Source of the DNA: Verrucomicrobiota bacterium
GTDB lineage: Bacteria > Verrucomicrobiota > Verrucomicrobiia > Verrucomicrobiales > DEV007
Assembly (NCBI GenBank): GCA_003402735.1
Contig: QQNE01000004.1
Coordinates: 30,833-94,832 of the forward strand
DNA length: 64,000 nucleotides
Direction of reading: 5' to 3'
The first letter of the stretch is position 1. Each line of letters starts with the position of its first letter. Positions 24,944 through 34,600 of this stretch are shown in pieces. A program made the position numbers and the translations under genes. The notes under the pieces are model-generated. The model was not told the DNA's origin. It saw only the letters and a list, made by a program, of their open reading frames with translations, and searched no databases.

Positions 24944-25684
24944 TCAGAACGCGACGGAAACGCTGGCCCCGCCGTGGAGGCGATTTGCATCGTCGATCGT
25001 CTCCAGTGCATTGAGGGCGAAATTGCCGCCAATGTAGGTGTTCAGGGTGGCCGATTCCGTCATGTGCCAGCCGAGACCGAGCCGGACGTAGGCGTGGTTC
25101 CAGCCATCTGCGCCCAGGTAGGGGGTGCGGAAGCTGTAATCTTGGGTGAAGCTGATTCCGCTGCCGAGATTGAGGTCCAGGCAATCCGTCAGGGCGAGGG
25201 TGCGGAGGGCGCGGGTTTCAAAATACCAGCCACCGACGTCTCCCATGTCAAAGGCCGTGAAGCCGCCCAGTTCGAAGATTTTGAGGTCCTTGCTCAGACC
25301 CAGGGAGAGTTCCCCGGTGTTTCCACCCGGCTCCGGAAACTGATACCAAGTCCCGCCGAACGAGGCGTCGAGGCCGAGCACCGAGAAGTTGAGGAACGCG
25401 TAGGTGTCGAGTTCGTCAAAGTTGTCGGGGTTGTTGGTGGAATTGATATACCAAGTGCCGACATCGAGACTGAGTTTTTCGTTGAGGGGCAAATTGAGCC
25501 CGATGCTGGCCCAAGGGGAATCCTCACCGAGGTTGACACCGCGGAAGATGTAGTTGGTCTCGTATCCAACGGAGAGTTCCCCGGTGAAAGGGACCGTGCA
25601 AGCTGGATCTTCGATGGCGGGACCGGCAACTGCCGAGGCAGCCACCAGGGCAGCGAGAGATGCGATGAGACGAGTCTTGATCAT
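24944..25684 (-). CDS. Outer-membrane beta-barrel protein
   Basis: The 246-residue protein has a signal peptide (about residues 1-20, ending AVAGPA) followed by alternating amphipathic strands rich in Tyr, Trp and Gly (SVGYETNYIFRGVNLG, WYFETRALRTL, YVRLGLGWHM), and ends in Phe (GGASVSVAF), the usual outer-membrane insertion signal. The opening GYETNYIFRGVN is typical of the small barrel family often annotated TIGR02001-like. Its transported substrate is unknown. The start at 25684 leaves a 5' leader of about 60 nt after an AT-rich promoter region. Expected to be well expressed. Confidence 0.8.
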   Translation of the reverse strand: MIKTRLIASLAALVAASAVAGPAIEDPACTVPFTGELSVGYETNYIFRGVNLGEDSPWASIGLNLPLNEKLSLDVGTWYINSTNNPDNFDELDTYAFLNFSVLGLDASFGGTWYQFPEPGGNTGELSLGLSKDLKIFELGGFTAFDMGDVGGWYFETRALRTLALTDCLDLNLGSGISFTQDYSFRTPYLGADGWNHAYVRLGLGWHMTESATLNTYIGGNFALNALETIDDANRLHGGASVSVAF

Positions 25685-25749
25685 GTTGGGTTCTTCAGAG
25701 TTTGGTTGACGAGCCGATAAGGGCTTGGGTTCCAATTATTGAAGATATA

Positions 25750-25777
25750 AATATATAATGCAAATATTTATTGTTAA
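25750..25777 (-). promoter_or_regulatory. AT-rich promoter for the outer-membrane protein
   Basis: On the minus strand TTAACA (25772-25777) and TATATT (25750-25755) are 16 nt apart inside a 60-bp AT-rich island (25738-25797) that stands out from the GC-rich surroundings. The position, about 66-93 nt upstream of the start codon, suits a strong housekeeping promoter with an UP-element-like flank. Confidence 0.5.
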
Positions 25778-25856
25778 TTTTTCTTAACTAATTAAGCCGA
25801 TAGATCTCCTGGTGCTGGTTTTTTCCCGAAATCGACGCACGCTGGTGCGGCTCAGG

Positions 25857-26708
25857 TCAGGGCGTTTCCGGGCTCAGCGCGCTGCGGAGAGATTGCTCCT
25901 GAGAACGGGCAAAATTGAGAAATTTTTGCTCAAGGGAGGCCAGAATTTCCTGATGGGATTGGTGGGCTCGCCAATAGGCATCCATGGCCTCGTGATAGGC
26001 GTCGCTGAGGGGTTCCAACGAGGCGCGTTCCTTGTCGAGCCGGTTGCGGAGATCTTCCCAACGCTTGGTTTCGGCGAGTCGTTCGTCGAAGTAGCTGTCG
26101 CGCACTTTCCAGTATTGCTCTTTGATGATGCGGCGGACTTCCTTGGCGTGATTGGCGTCCACGGTCTCGGTGACGACGCAGACGCGGGAGCGTGAGCCGA
26201 CGACGGATTCGCTGGCGAAGGGGAGTTGGTGTTCCACGATGACGGCGCGGCTGGGTGGGAGCGTATGGGTGGTGACGATGGTGGCGTCCGAGGTTTCGTT
26301 GACGATGGCCATTTCCGAAGCGCCCAGGGAAAGAACTCCGAGGAAGCCGCGGCTCATGCCCTCGAAGCCGCCCTTGACGTCTTCGTAAGGATTGGGGACG
26401 ACTTCGCCATCGGAAAGGATGAAGCAAGTGGCCACGCGGATGGTGAGAGGCGCGGTGGTCAGATTGGTCAGAGGAAGCCTTACGGTTTCGCGACCCTCGG
26501 GTTTTGAGAACTCTGGTTTGCCGGTTTGGAGACGGCCGGAGCAGCTTTCATCGACGTGCAGGCGCTTTGGTTCAACCTGCTTGATCTTCAGTGGAGTTCC
26601 GTGCAACTCGCGGGAAGATTCCACCGGGACGGCGGGCGGTTGCGCCAGAAGGGCGGGGGCGGCGACCGCTAGAAAGATCGCGATGAGGCGGGGGGAATGC
26701 ATGAGCAT
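25857..26708 (-). CDS. Secreted protein of unknown function with C-terminal coiled coil
   Basis: About 283 residues from Met 26708 (an in-frame Met lies at 26702). The signal peptide ends near ALLAQP. A beta-rich middle part (VRLPLTNLTTAPLTIRVATCFILSD and similar) looks like an immunoglobulin-like domain. The last roughly 90 residues (from about KEVRRIIKEQYWKVR) are strongly helical and rich in Glu, Arg and Gln, likely a coiled coil. I recognise no family. Divergent from the ECF sigma factor gene across a 390-bp gap, so co-regulation is possible but unproven. Confidence 0.65.
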   Translation of the reverse strand: MLMHSPRLIAIFLAVAAPALLAQPPAVPVESSRELHGTPLKIKQVEPKRLHVDESCSGRLQTGKPEFSKPEGRETVRLPLTNLTTAPLTIRVATCFILSDGEVVPNPYEDVKGGFEGMSRGFLGVLSLGASEMAIVNETSDATIVTTHTLPPSRAVIVEHQLPFASESVVGSRSRVCVVTETVDANHAKEVRRIIKEQYWKVRDSYFDERLAETKRWEDLRNRLDKERASLEPLSDAYHEAMDAYWRAHQSHQEILASLEQKFLNFARSQEQSLRSALSPETP

Positions 26709-27098
26709 AAAGGCAGGATAAAATTCTGAAATGTCAATTATCAGACTACGTAAACCTTTGGTCGGAGAAGCCCGTAGAAAAAGCCAATGCTCCAGCGGCG
26801 GCACTTTCTAGACGGACCCGGGATCCCCTCTATTTGAAGCAAACGCGGGTCGCCGGCCCGTGAGGAGACGGCCCGGCGCAAAGGAGAAATCGATAATTTG
26901 GGTCGCTTGACTGTCAGGACTTGGCGGAAAGATCCTTCGAAGGTTTCGGCGTCGGCTCCCGTCTCAATGTGAGGAAGCTCCGCCAAAGACGCCGGGATCC
27001 ACCCGATTCCAGGCGGAGGAAAAAACCGGACAGATTTTCGCAACATGACGGGGAAATCGTTTTACATTGTCGAGAGGGATCCGGCAACGCGAAATGCA
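26709..27098. other. Intergenic region between divergent genes, with GC-rich hairpin
   Basis: No gene is supported here. It must carry promoters for the unknown secreted protein (minus) and the sigma factor (plus). At 26851-26878 an 11-nt arm pairs with its partner at 10 of 11 positions around a GAGGAG loop, a strong hairpin with no U-tract after it. An in-frame upstream ATG for the sigma factor lies at 27045. Confidence 0.45.
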
Positions 27099-27614
27099 AT
27101 GAGCAACCGTCGGGAATGGCAAGATTGGCTTGAGGCGAACGGCGCCAAATGGCTTTTCTATGCCCGCCAGCAGACGCGGTCTCAGGCGGATGCGGAGGAT
27201 GTGCTGCAGGATGCGCTGGTCAAGACCTGGAAAACCTGTCAGGGCCGGATCACTGAGGAAACATCGAGTCTCGTCTACACGAATATTCGGCGTTGCGCCA
27301 TTGATCGGGCCCGTTCCGCCACGCGTCGGGAAGAGCGCGAGCACGTTGTGGCCGGGGAACAGCCGGACACGGAAGAGGCGTTGTTTGAGTTCGACGGTGA
27401 CAACGAGTTGTTCGCCAAGTCGGTTCAGGAGGCACTGGCGCGGATTCCGGAGAAACACCGGGAGGTGATCGCTTTGAAAATTTGGGGTGGACTCACCTTC
27501 GCCCAGATCGCGAGTCAGTTGGGGGAATCCCCGAACACCGTGGCCTCCCGTTATCGTTACGGACTGGAGCACCTCAAGAAACTGCTTCAGGACCGGGAGG
27601 AGCAGGTTGCGTAA
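27099..27614 (+). CDS. ECF-family RNA polymerase sigma factor
   Basis: The 171-residue protein has the two ECF domains. Region 2 contains ARQQTRSQADAEDVLQDALVKTWK and region 4 contains ALARIPEKHREVIALKIWGGLTFAQIASQLGESPNTVASRYRYGLEHL, with the helix-turn-helix near the C-terminus. An ECF factor redirects RNA polymerase to a small regulon, usually controlled by an anti-sigma factor; none is recognisable nearby. It converges on the DUF1501 gene of the first cytochrome operon with a 17-bp gap. In-frame ATG 27045 is an alternative start that would add 18 non-conserved residues. Confidence 0.9.
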   Translation: MSNRREWQDWLEANGAKWLFYARQQTRSQADAEDVLQDALVKTWKTCQGRITEETSSLVYTNIRRCAIDRARSATRREEREHVVAGEQPDTEEALFEFDGDNELFAKSVQEALARIPEKHREVIALKIWGGLTFAQIASQLGESPNTVASRYRYGLEHLKKLLQDREEQVA

Positions 27615-27631
27615 TCCGCGAGTCTCCTCGT

Positions 27632-29017
27632 TCAGCTCAAAAGTTCCCGGATCACCCGCGCCTCTTCAACTCCGGTGAGGCGTTGGTCGAAGCCCTGGTA
27701 GCGGTAGGTGAGCGTTTTGTGGTCGATGCCCAACAGATGCATCAGGGTCGCGTGGAGATCCCGGACCTGGACCGGGTTTTCCGCGACTGCATTGCCCAGT
27801 TCCGTGGTGGTGCCGTGGCTGATTCCTCCCTGGACTCCGCCGCCGGCCAGCCAGACGGAGAAGGCATCTTTCTGGTGATCGCGCCCGCATTTGCCGGGGG
27901 ATTCGTCGCCTTGGAGCATGGGGGTGCGCCCGAACTCGGCCCCCCAGACGACGAGGGTTTGGTCGAGCAGTCCGCGCTGTCTGAGATCGGCGATGAGGGC
28001 GGCGATCGGTTGATCGACTTCCTTGGTGAGAGCGGAGAGGCGGTCTTTCTGGCTTGCGTGGGTATCCCAGTCGCCGTGGAAGAGTTCGACGAAGCGGACG
28101 CCGCGCTCGACGAGGCGGCGGGCGTGGAGGCACTGGGTGGCAAACTCGCCTTTGCCGTAGCGTTGGCGGGTGGCGGCATTCTCGGAGGAGAGATCGATGA
28201 GATCGGGGACGGAGGCCTGCATGCGGAAAGCCATCTCGTATTGTTCGATGCGGGTGATGATTTCCGGATCTCCGACGCTCTCGAGGTGTTGTCGGTTTAG
28301 GGCCTCGATGTGGTCGAGGGTGCGGCGGCGCTCTGTCCGGGTGACATCCGCGGGGTTGTTGAGGAAGAGCACGGGATCGCCTTCGCCGCGCAGTTGCACG
28401 CCCTGGTGAACACTGGGCAAGAAGCCGGACTTCCAGAGGCTGGCTCCGGCTCCCGGGGTGTTGCCGGAGAGGAAGACGACGTAAGCGGGGAGGTTTTCCG
28501 AATCGCTGCCGAGCCCGTAGGTGGTCCAGGAGCCGAGCGAGGGGTTGCCCTGGCGGTTGACGCCGGTGTGGAAGAAGAGTTGGGCCGGGCCGTGATTGAA
28601 CTCGGTGGTGTGGAGGGACTTCACCAGGCAGAGTTCGTCCGCGACCGTGCCGAGTTGCGGCAGCAATTCGGAGAGGGGCAGACCGCTGCGACCGTGTCGG
28701 TGGAACTGATAGGGCGATCCAAGCAGCTTGGGATGACCGCGGAGAAAGGAGAAGCGCTTGCCCGCGAAGAGTGATTCCGGCGCGAGTTGGCGGTCGTAAG
28801 TCCGCAGGACCGGTTTTTCGTCGAAGAGATCGAGTTGCGAGGGCGCGCCGGTCATGTGGAAGAAGATGACGCTGCGGGCTTTGGGAGCGATGGCGCGCCA
28901 GGCTGGAGCGTTCGCGGCCGGGAGATCGCGATGGAGGAGGGCTCCGAGCGCGAGCGAACCCAGGCCGGTTCCGGTGCGGGAGAGAAAGTGGCGCCGGTGG
29001 AGATGGGGGGCGGTCAT
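27632..29017 (-). CDS. DUF1501 family protein (Tat-exported), operon 1
   Basis: The 461-residue protein begins with a twin-arginine-like signal (HRRHFLSRTGTGLGSLALGALL) and shows the DUF1501 alkaline-phosphatase-like fold: ARSVIFFHMTGAPSQLDLFDEKP, the metal-site regions FHGDWDTH and VVWGAEFGRTP, and a C-terminal DLHATLMHLLGIDH. The family is largely restricted to PVC and related bacteria and nearly always follows a cytochrome/DUF1549/DUF1553 gene, as here: it overlaps that gene's stop by 4 nt. It may be an exported hydrolase acting with the cytochrome protein on complex polysaccharides; this is inference. Confidence 0.9.
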   Translation of the reverse strand: MTAPHLHRRHFLSRTGTGLGSLALGALLHRDLPAANAPAWRAIAPKARSVIFFHMTGAPSQLDLFDEKPVLRTYDRQLAPESLFAGKRFSFLRGHPKLLGSPYQFHRHGRSGLPLSELLPQLGTVADELCLVKSLHTTEFNHGPAQLFFHTGVNRQGNPSLGSWTTYGLGSDSENLPAYVVFLSGNTPGAGASLWKSGFLPSVHQGVQLRGEGDPVLFLNNPADVTRTERRRTLDHIEALNRQHLESVGDPEIITRIEQYEMAFRMQASVPDLIDLSSENAATRQRYGKGEFATQCLHARRLVERGVRFVELFHGDWDTHASQKDRLSALTKEVDQPIAALIADLRQRGLLDQTLVVWGAEFGRTPMLQGDESPGKCGRDHQKDAFSVWLAGGGVQGGISHGTTTELGNAVAENPVQVRDLHATLMHLLGIDHKTLTYRYQGFDQRLTGVEEARVIRELLS

Positions 29018-31452
29018 GAGCGGTTGAGGGTCTCGTGGAGGTTCAACAGAATCGTGGCCACCTCGCGCCAGGCCGCTTCCTCCGATTGAGATTCCATGCG
29101 AACGGTTTCATAGGCGGAGAGGAGGAGACGTTGTTCCGGATCCGAGGGCTGGCGGGTCAGTGCGGTGCGGAAAGCCCACCGGATGCGTTCTGCCGTGTTG
29201 GCCCCGCCCTGGGAGGCGATGCGCCTGCCGAAAGCCGCCGCCATCTCCACGTGGGCTGGATCATTCAAGAGGGTGAGTGCCTGGAGCGGGGTGTTGGAGA
29301 CATCGCGTTTCACGATGCAGGCGCTGCGGTCGGGTGCATCGAAGTTCGCGAAGCTGGGATAATGGGCATTGCGTCGCCACAGAGTGTAGATTCCGCGGCG
29401 ATGGCCGTCGGAACCTTGCGAGGGAAGATAGAGGGTTTCCGAGGCCCCGGCGGCTTTGCGCCAGAAGGTCGGCGGTTGGTAGGGCCGGACCGACACCCCG
29501 AAGAGTTGACGATCGAGCAATCCGCTGATGGCGAGCGCTTGATCGCGGATTCCCTCGGCGCTGAGTCGGTGGCCCGGGTGCCGCCAGAGGAGCCGGTTGC
29601 GGGGATCGATGGCGGTGGCTTTTTCGTTTGCGGCAACGGATTGTCGATAGGTTGCGGAGAGCACGATGCGCCGGATGGCGCGTTTGGTGGACCAGCCGTC
29701 ATCGGAGACGAAGGTCGCGGCGAGCCAGTCGAGCAGTTCGGGATGGCTGGGCTTTTCCCCCTGAGTTCCGAAATCCTCGGGGGTGTTGACGAGTCCCTGG
29801 CCGAACAGCTCGATCCAGAGCCGATTGACATGGGCCCGGCCGACCCGTGGATTGGCGGGATCGACAAGCCATTTGGCCAGGCCGAGGCGGTTGCGGGGAA
29901 GCTGGGGGGAGAAGGGATGGAGCGAGGCCGGTGTCGCGGGCCGGACCTCTTCGCCGCGCGCGAGGAAATCACCGCGTTTTGCCACGAAGGTGGGTCGGGG
30001 AGTTTCCCCGTCGGCCATGACCCGCACTTCCTTCCGAAGTTGTTCCTGGAGGCGGGACTCCATGATTTCGGCTTCCTCGAGGCGTCGGTTGAGGGCCCGG
30101 TCTTTGGGGGCGAGCTTGGTCGCCAGGGTGCGGCATTGGCTCAGGGTCATGTCCGGTCCGCGCTGCAAGATCTTCCGCAGGTCCTCCGGGACCGGGCCGC
30201 GGGCGTTGTGGAAGAGTTGGGTCCGGATTTCGGTCATGGCCGAGTCGAATTCCGCGTGGGCCCGCCGTTCGGCGGCGATGTCGTTGGGGGTCCTTGTGAC
30301 CTGGATCGTGGCCCCGATTGGGACCATCGCCGCCATGCCCATGGCTGTTCCCTGTTGTCGCGATTCCGGCGGCGTCTGGTTGAAAAAGGCGAAGAGTTCG
30401 TAGTATTCCCTGGTGGTGACCGGGTCATACTTGTGATTGTGGCATTGGGCGCAGCCGATGGTGCTGCCGAGCCAGATCGTCCCGGTGGTGTTGACGCGGT
30501 CGACGATGCGTTTGTAGCGGTCCTCCTCCGGATCCGTTCCCGCCTCGAGATTCAGCGGGGTGTTGCAGTGAAAACCGGTTGCCACTTTCTGGGCCTCGGT
30601 CGCGCCCGGGAGAAGATCGCCCGCCAATTGTTCAATGCTGAACCGATCAAACGGAAGATCCGCATTCAGGGCGGCAATGACCCAGTCGCGCCAGGGCCAC
30701 ATCGAGCGCGGGGCATCGCGCTGATACCCCTCGGAGTCGGCGTAACGGGCCAGGTCGAGCCATGGCACGGCCCACTTTTCGCCAAAGTGCGGCGAGGCGA
30801 GGAGCGAGTCGACGATTCGGACGTAATTGGCGTGCGATGGATCGGCGAGAAAGGCATCGGCTTCGGCCACCGTCGGAGGCAGGCCGGTGAGGTCGAGGTG
30901 GATGCGGCGAAGCAGCTTGGCCGGGTCCGCCTCCGGGTTGAGTTGGAGTCCGCTCGGTGCCAGTTCGGCGGCGATGAAGGCATCGATCTCGTTGGCCTCG
31001 CGGTCGGGGGGGATCGAGGCACCGGCCGCGGGCAGGGGCGCCTTCACCGGCGGGATTTGGGACCAGTGTCGGGGCGGGCGCCAACCGTCGTCGGGCCACG
31101 GCGCACCTTCCCGGATCCATTGGCTCAGGGTTTCGATCTCGGCGGGGGCAAGGGCCGGACCCTTGGGGGGCATCCGCTTTTTCTGGTCCGCCTCTTTCAC
31201 CACGCGGAGGATCAAGGAGTGTCCGGGATCGCCTGGGACAAAGAGCGGCTCACCGGCATCGGTGGGGCGCTGGGCGTGGTGGAAAGTTTCCAGCCCGACG
31301 CCGCCTTTGAGCGTTGCGGTGTCATGGCAATCCAGGCAGCGCGCTTCAAAGATCGGCCGGACGTCGCGCGTGAAATTGATGGCTCCGTGGAGAGGTCCGG
31401 AGCAGAGCAGGGTGAGAACCCAGGGGACAAGGATTTGCCTGCGGGAACGCAT
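29014..31452 (-). CDS. Planctomycete-type cytochrome c / DUF1549 / DUF1553 protein, operon 1
   Basis: The 812-residue exported protein has a signal peptide, then a c-type haem motif CLDCH at residues 39-43 in a PSCyt1 domain (PIFEARCLDCH, ending RMPPKGP), a DUF1549 domain (LHLDLTGLPPTVAEADAFL, FGEKWAVPWLDLARYADSEG, with a second CAQCH motif in IGCAQCHNHKYDPV) and a C-terminal DUF1553 domain (NRLGLAKWLVDPANPRVGRAHVNR). Met 31452 is chosen for a compact signal peptide; Met 31491 adds 13 residues. The stop overlaps the DUF1501 start by 4 nt. Function is unknown; the haem sites suggest redox activity in the periplasm. Confidence 0.9.
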   Translation of the reverse strand: MRSRRQILVPWVLTLLCSGPLHGAINFTRDVRPIFEARCLDCHDTATLKGGVGLETFHHAQRPTDAGEPLFVPGDPGHSLILRVVKEADQKKRMPPKGPALAPAEIETLSQWIREGAPWPDDGWRPPRHWSQIPPVKAPLPAAGASIPPDREANEIDAFIAAELAPSGLQLNPEADPAKLLRRIHLDLTGLPPTVAEADAFLADPSHANYVRIVDSLLASPHFGEKWAVPWLDLARYADSEGYQRDAPRSMWPWRDWVIAALNADLPFDRFSIEQLAGDLLPGATEAQKVATGFHCNTPLNLEAGTDPEEDRYKRIVDRVNTTGTIWLGSTIGCAQCHNHKYDPVTTREYYELFAFFNQTPPESRQQGTAMGMAAMVPIGATIQVTRTPNDIAAERRAHAEFDSAMTEIRTQLFHNARGPVPEDLRKILQRGPDMTLSQCRTLATKLAPKDRALNRRLEEAEIMESRLQEQLRKEVRVMADGETPRPTFVAKRGDFLARGEEVRPATPASLHPFSPQLPRNRLGLAKWLVDPANPRVGRAHVNRLWIELFGQGLVNTPEDFGTQGEKPSHPELLDWLAATFVSDDGWSTKRAIRRIVLSATYRQSVAANEKATAIDPRNRLLWRHPGHRLSAEGIRDQALAISGLLDRQLFGVSVRPYQPPTFWRKAAGASETLYLPSQGSDGHRRGIYTLWRRNAHYPSFANFDAPDRSACIVKRDVSNTPLQALTLLNDPAHVEMAAAFGRRIASQGGANTAERIRWAFRTALTRQPSDPEQRLLLSAYETVRMESQSEEAAWREVATILLNLHETLNRS

Positions 31453-31495
31453 GGAGAGTGGGACAAAGAAAACCTTGGTCGGCGGAGGCATTACA

Positions 31496-31526
31496 CCATT
31501 TTCCCGAAAAGGTTGCGGGAAAATGG
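31496..31526. promoter_or_regulatory. Perfect 11-bp inverted repeat between divergent operons
   Basis: CCATTTTCCCG (31496-31506), a 9-nt spacer and CGGGAAAATGG (31516-31526) form a perfect dyad. It lies in the 181-bp gap between the two divergent cytochrome/DUF1501 operons, 44 nt upstream of one start (31452) and 108 nt upstream of the other (31634). This is the arrangement expected for a single dimeric regulator controlling both directions. A hairpin terminator is less likely because neither gene ends here. Confidence 0.55.
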
Positions 31527-31633
31527 GCGTGGAGGGGATGATCTTGGGTTCAAACTATTTCAAGATTACGGAAAATACGGATTTTGAAACCCAAAACGCT
31601 TGACCGGTTCAGCGAAGCCAACTTGATTTGCCC

Positions 31634-34600
31634 ATGAACGCTTTCCGCGTGTCCGTTCTGTTCATCGCCGTTCCGTTGCGGCTCGTCGCGGGGACCACTG
31701 TTCCTCTCAAGGTCGATTTCAACCGCGAGGTGCGACCGATTCTGTCTGAGCACTGTTTTCAGTGTCACGGGAGCGATGAAAATGGGCGCAAAGGGCGATT
31801 GCGCCTCGATCTTCGGGAGGCGGCGCTGAAGGGTGGGGAGTCTGGCGAGGCGGCGATTCATCCCGGAAAGCCGGAGTCGAGCGCGATCGTGGCTCGGGTT
31901 CTTTCTTCTCATGCCGACGAGGTGATGCCGCCGCCGCGTGAAAAGAAGCCGGTAAGCCTGGCCCAGGTGGAAATCCTGAAGCGCTGGATTGCGGAGGGGG
32001 CGGATTACGCGAAGCATTGGGCGTTCGAGGAGCCGCGCAAGGGAGCGGTGAAAGCGGGTGAACATCCGGTGGACGCGTTCGTCCGGGAGAAATTGCAGGC
32101 GATGAATCGAAACCCCTCGCCGCGAGCGGAGGCAGCGCCGTTGTGCCGTCGGTTGCATCTCGACTTGGTCGGTTTTCCGCCGTCGCCAGCCGAGGTCAGG
32201 GAGTTTGAGCAAGCCGCGGTGGCGGACGCGGATGGGGCGGTCCGGTCCTTGATCGGGAAGTTGATGAAATCGCCGCATTTTGGGGAGAAATGGGCGCGGC
32301 ACTGGCTGGACGTGGCGCGGTATTCGGACAGCAACGGTTACGAGAAGGATCTGCCGCGGGAGCAGTGGGCGTGGCGTGACTGGGTGATCAACGCCTTCAA
32401 CCGGGACATGCCGTATGACCAGTTTCTCATCGAGCAGTTGGCCGGGGATCTGCTGCCTGGAGCGACGCAAGATCAGATCGTGGCCACGGGTTTCCTGCGC
32501 AACAGCATGGTGAACGAGGAGGGGGCGATTGTTCCGGAACAGTTTCGGATGGACGAGATGTTTGATCGGATGGATTGCATCGGCAAGGCGGCGCTCGGTC
32601 TGAGTCTGCAATGCGCCCAGTGCCACACGCACAAGTTCGATCCGATCACCCACGACGAATACTTTGGGGTGTTCGCCTTTTTCAACAATGCCTACGAGGC
32701 GCAGTCGTGGGTCTTTACGGAGGAGCAGCGGAAGGTGGTGGACCGGATCCTGGGAACGGTGGCGGCCGCCGAGACGTCCCTGAAAAAACAGCGTCCGCAA
32801 TGGGCGCAGGAATTGGCGGCTTGGGAAGCATCCGTGAAGGCGAAAGAAGCGGATTGGACGCCGCTCAAGGCGACGGAGCTGGGGAGCACCAGCGGGTTGA
32901 ATCACCCGACGCTGGATTCGGATCTCTCGATTCTCACGCAAGGTCATCCTTCGACGCGTGGGGATATTTACGCCGTTTTCGAGGCAGACCTGAAAGGGGT
33001 CACGGGACTGCGTCTGGAAGCTTTGACGCACGGGGATTTGCCGTTCAACGGTCCCGGGCGCAGCCGGTATGGCACCTGGGCGGTGACGGAGTTGGTGGTC
33101 AGTGTCGAGGCGCCCGGCTCAGACAAATCGGAGCCGGTGAAGCTGATCAAGCCGACGGCGGATTTTTCGGAACCGGACGGGCGGTTGGAGGAGGAGTGGA
33201 AAGCGGATTTCGACAAGGAACAGAAGCGGACGCGAGGTCCGGTGGCCTACTTGATCGATGGGGATGATCAGACCGCCTGGCGCGCGGATCGGGGGCCGGG
33301 TCTGCGAAATCAGGAATCGGTCGCGGTGGTGCAGTTTGAGAAGCCGCTGGATTTGCCTTCCGGCACCAAGCTCAAAGTGTTGTTGCGGTATCTGCACGGG
33401 GGCAGTGGGAACGGCCGAGACAACACCATGCTGGGTCGTTGCCGCATTAGCACCACCACCGACGCGGATCCGAAAGCCCAGCCGGTGGATTTTGCCGCTC
33501 TCAGGGCGATGCAGTTGGCTCCCGGGGAACGGACGCCGGAGCAGCAGCAGGCGCTCTTCACTGCGTGGCGCAAGACGGCGCCGGAGGCGAAAGCGATCAA
33601 CGAGCAGATCGCCGCCCAGTGGATGCAGTTTCCCTCCGCACCGACGTCGGTGTTGCACTTGGCGGAGCGCACCGGGGAACAGATTCGTCCCACCAAACTC
33701 CTCGACCGCGGGGCCTGGGACCGGCCGAAGCAGGTGATTGAGCCGCACACTCCGGCCGCCCTGCATCCGCTGGAAGCGTCCGGCAAAAAGGATCGGTTGG
33801 CCTTTGCGCGTTGGCTGGCGGACGAGCGTTCGGCGCTGACCGCCCGCGTCGCGGTGAACCGGGTTTGGCAGGCGGTGTTTGGCAGTGGAATCGTGGAGAC
33901 CTCGGAAGATTTCGGGACCCGAGCCTCCGTGCCGGAGCATCTGGATCTGCTCGACTGGCTGGCGGTGGACTTCATGGAGCATGGCTGGAGCCACAAGCAT
34001 CTCATCACGACCGTTCTCACCAGTGCCACGTATCAGCAGTCGTCCAAGGCGACCCCGGAGCTGCTGGAGCGCGATCCGCGGAACTGGACCCTGGCGCGAG
34101 GACCGCGGTTCCGCCTGGAAGCCGAGGTGGTGCGGGACAGTGCGTTGAGCGTGGCAGGCTTGCTGCATCAGAAGATCGGCGGGCCGAGCATTTTTCCGCC
34201 CGTGCCCCAAAGCATGCTGGACTACAACTATTTCCGACCGACTTACTGGGAGGTTCCCACGGGGCCGGAGCGCTATCGCCGTGCCCTGTATGTCTTCCGC
34301 AAGCGCTCCATGCCGGACCCGGTGATGAGCAGCTTCGATGCGCCGAATGGCGATTTTGCCTGCGCCCGACGGCCGCGCTCGAACACCCCGCTTTCGGCCC
34401 TCACCAGCCTGAATGAAACCGTGTTTGTCGAGGCGGCGCAGGCGTTGGCGCAGCGGATTCTGCGCGAAGGAGGCCTGGACGACGCCTCGCGCGCCGACTA
34501 CGCCTACCGGCTCTGCACGGCGCGGGGCATTCAACCGGGAGAACTGCAGACCGTCTTGAAATTGCTTGAGGGCAACCGGGTCCGGCTCCGCCAGGGGGAA

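Noticed and set aside
22434..25184. A 916-codon open frame on the minus strand opposite the PQQ, NagZ-like and zinc-ribbon genes
   Set aside because: The plus-strand genes have strong family signatures throughout. The antisense frame is low-complexity (Arg, Gln, Pro-rich) and stays open because of GC-rich codon bias.
26741..27046. A 101-codon minus-strand frame upstream of the ECF sigma factor
   Set aside because: It lies in the divergent intergenic region, has no ribosome-binding site or recognisable motif, and is unsupported by codon pattern.
29035..31587. An 850-codon open frame opposite the operon 1 cytochrome/DUF1553 gene
   Set aside because: It has no domain signature and overlaps a convincing haem-motif gene; codon bias in the minus-strand gene explains it.
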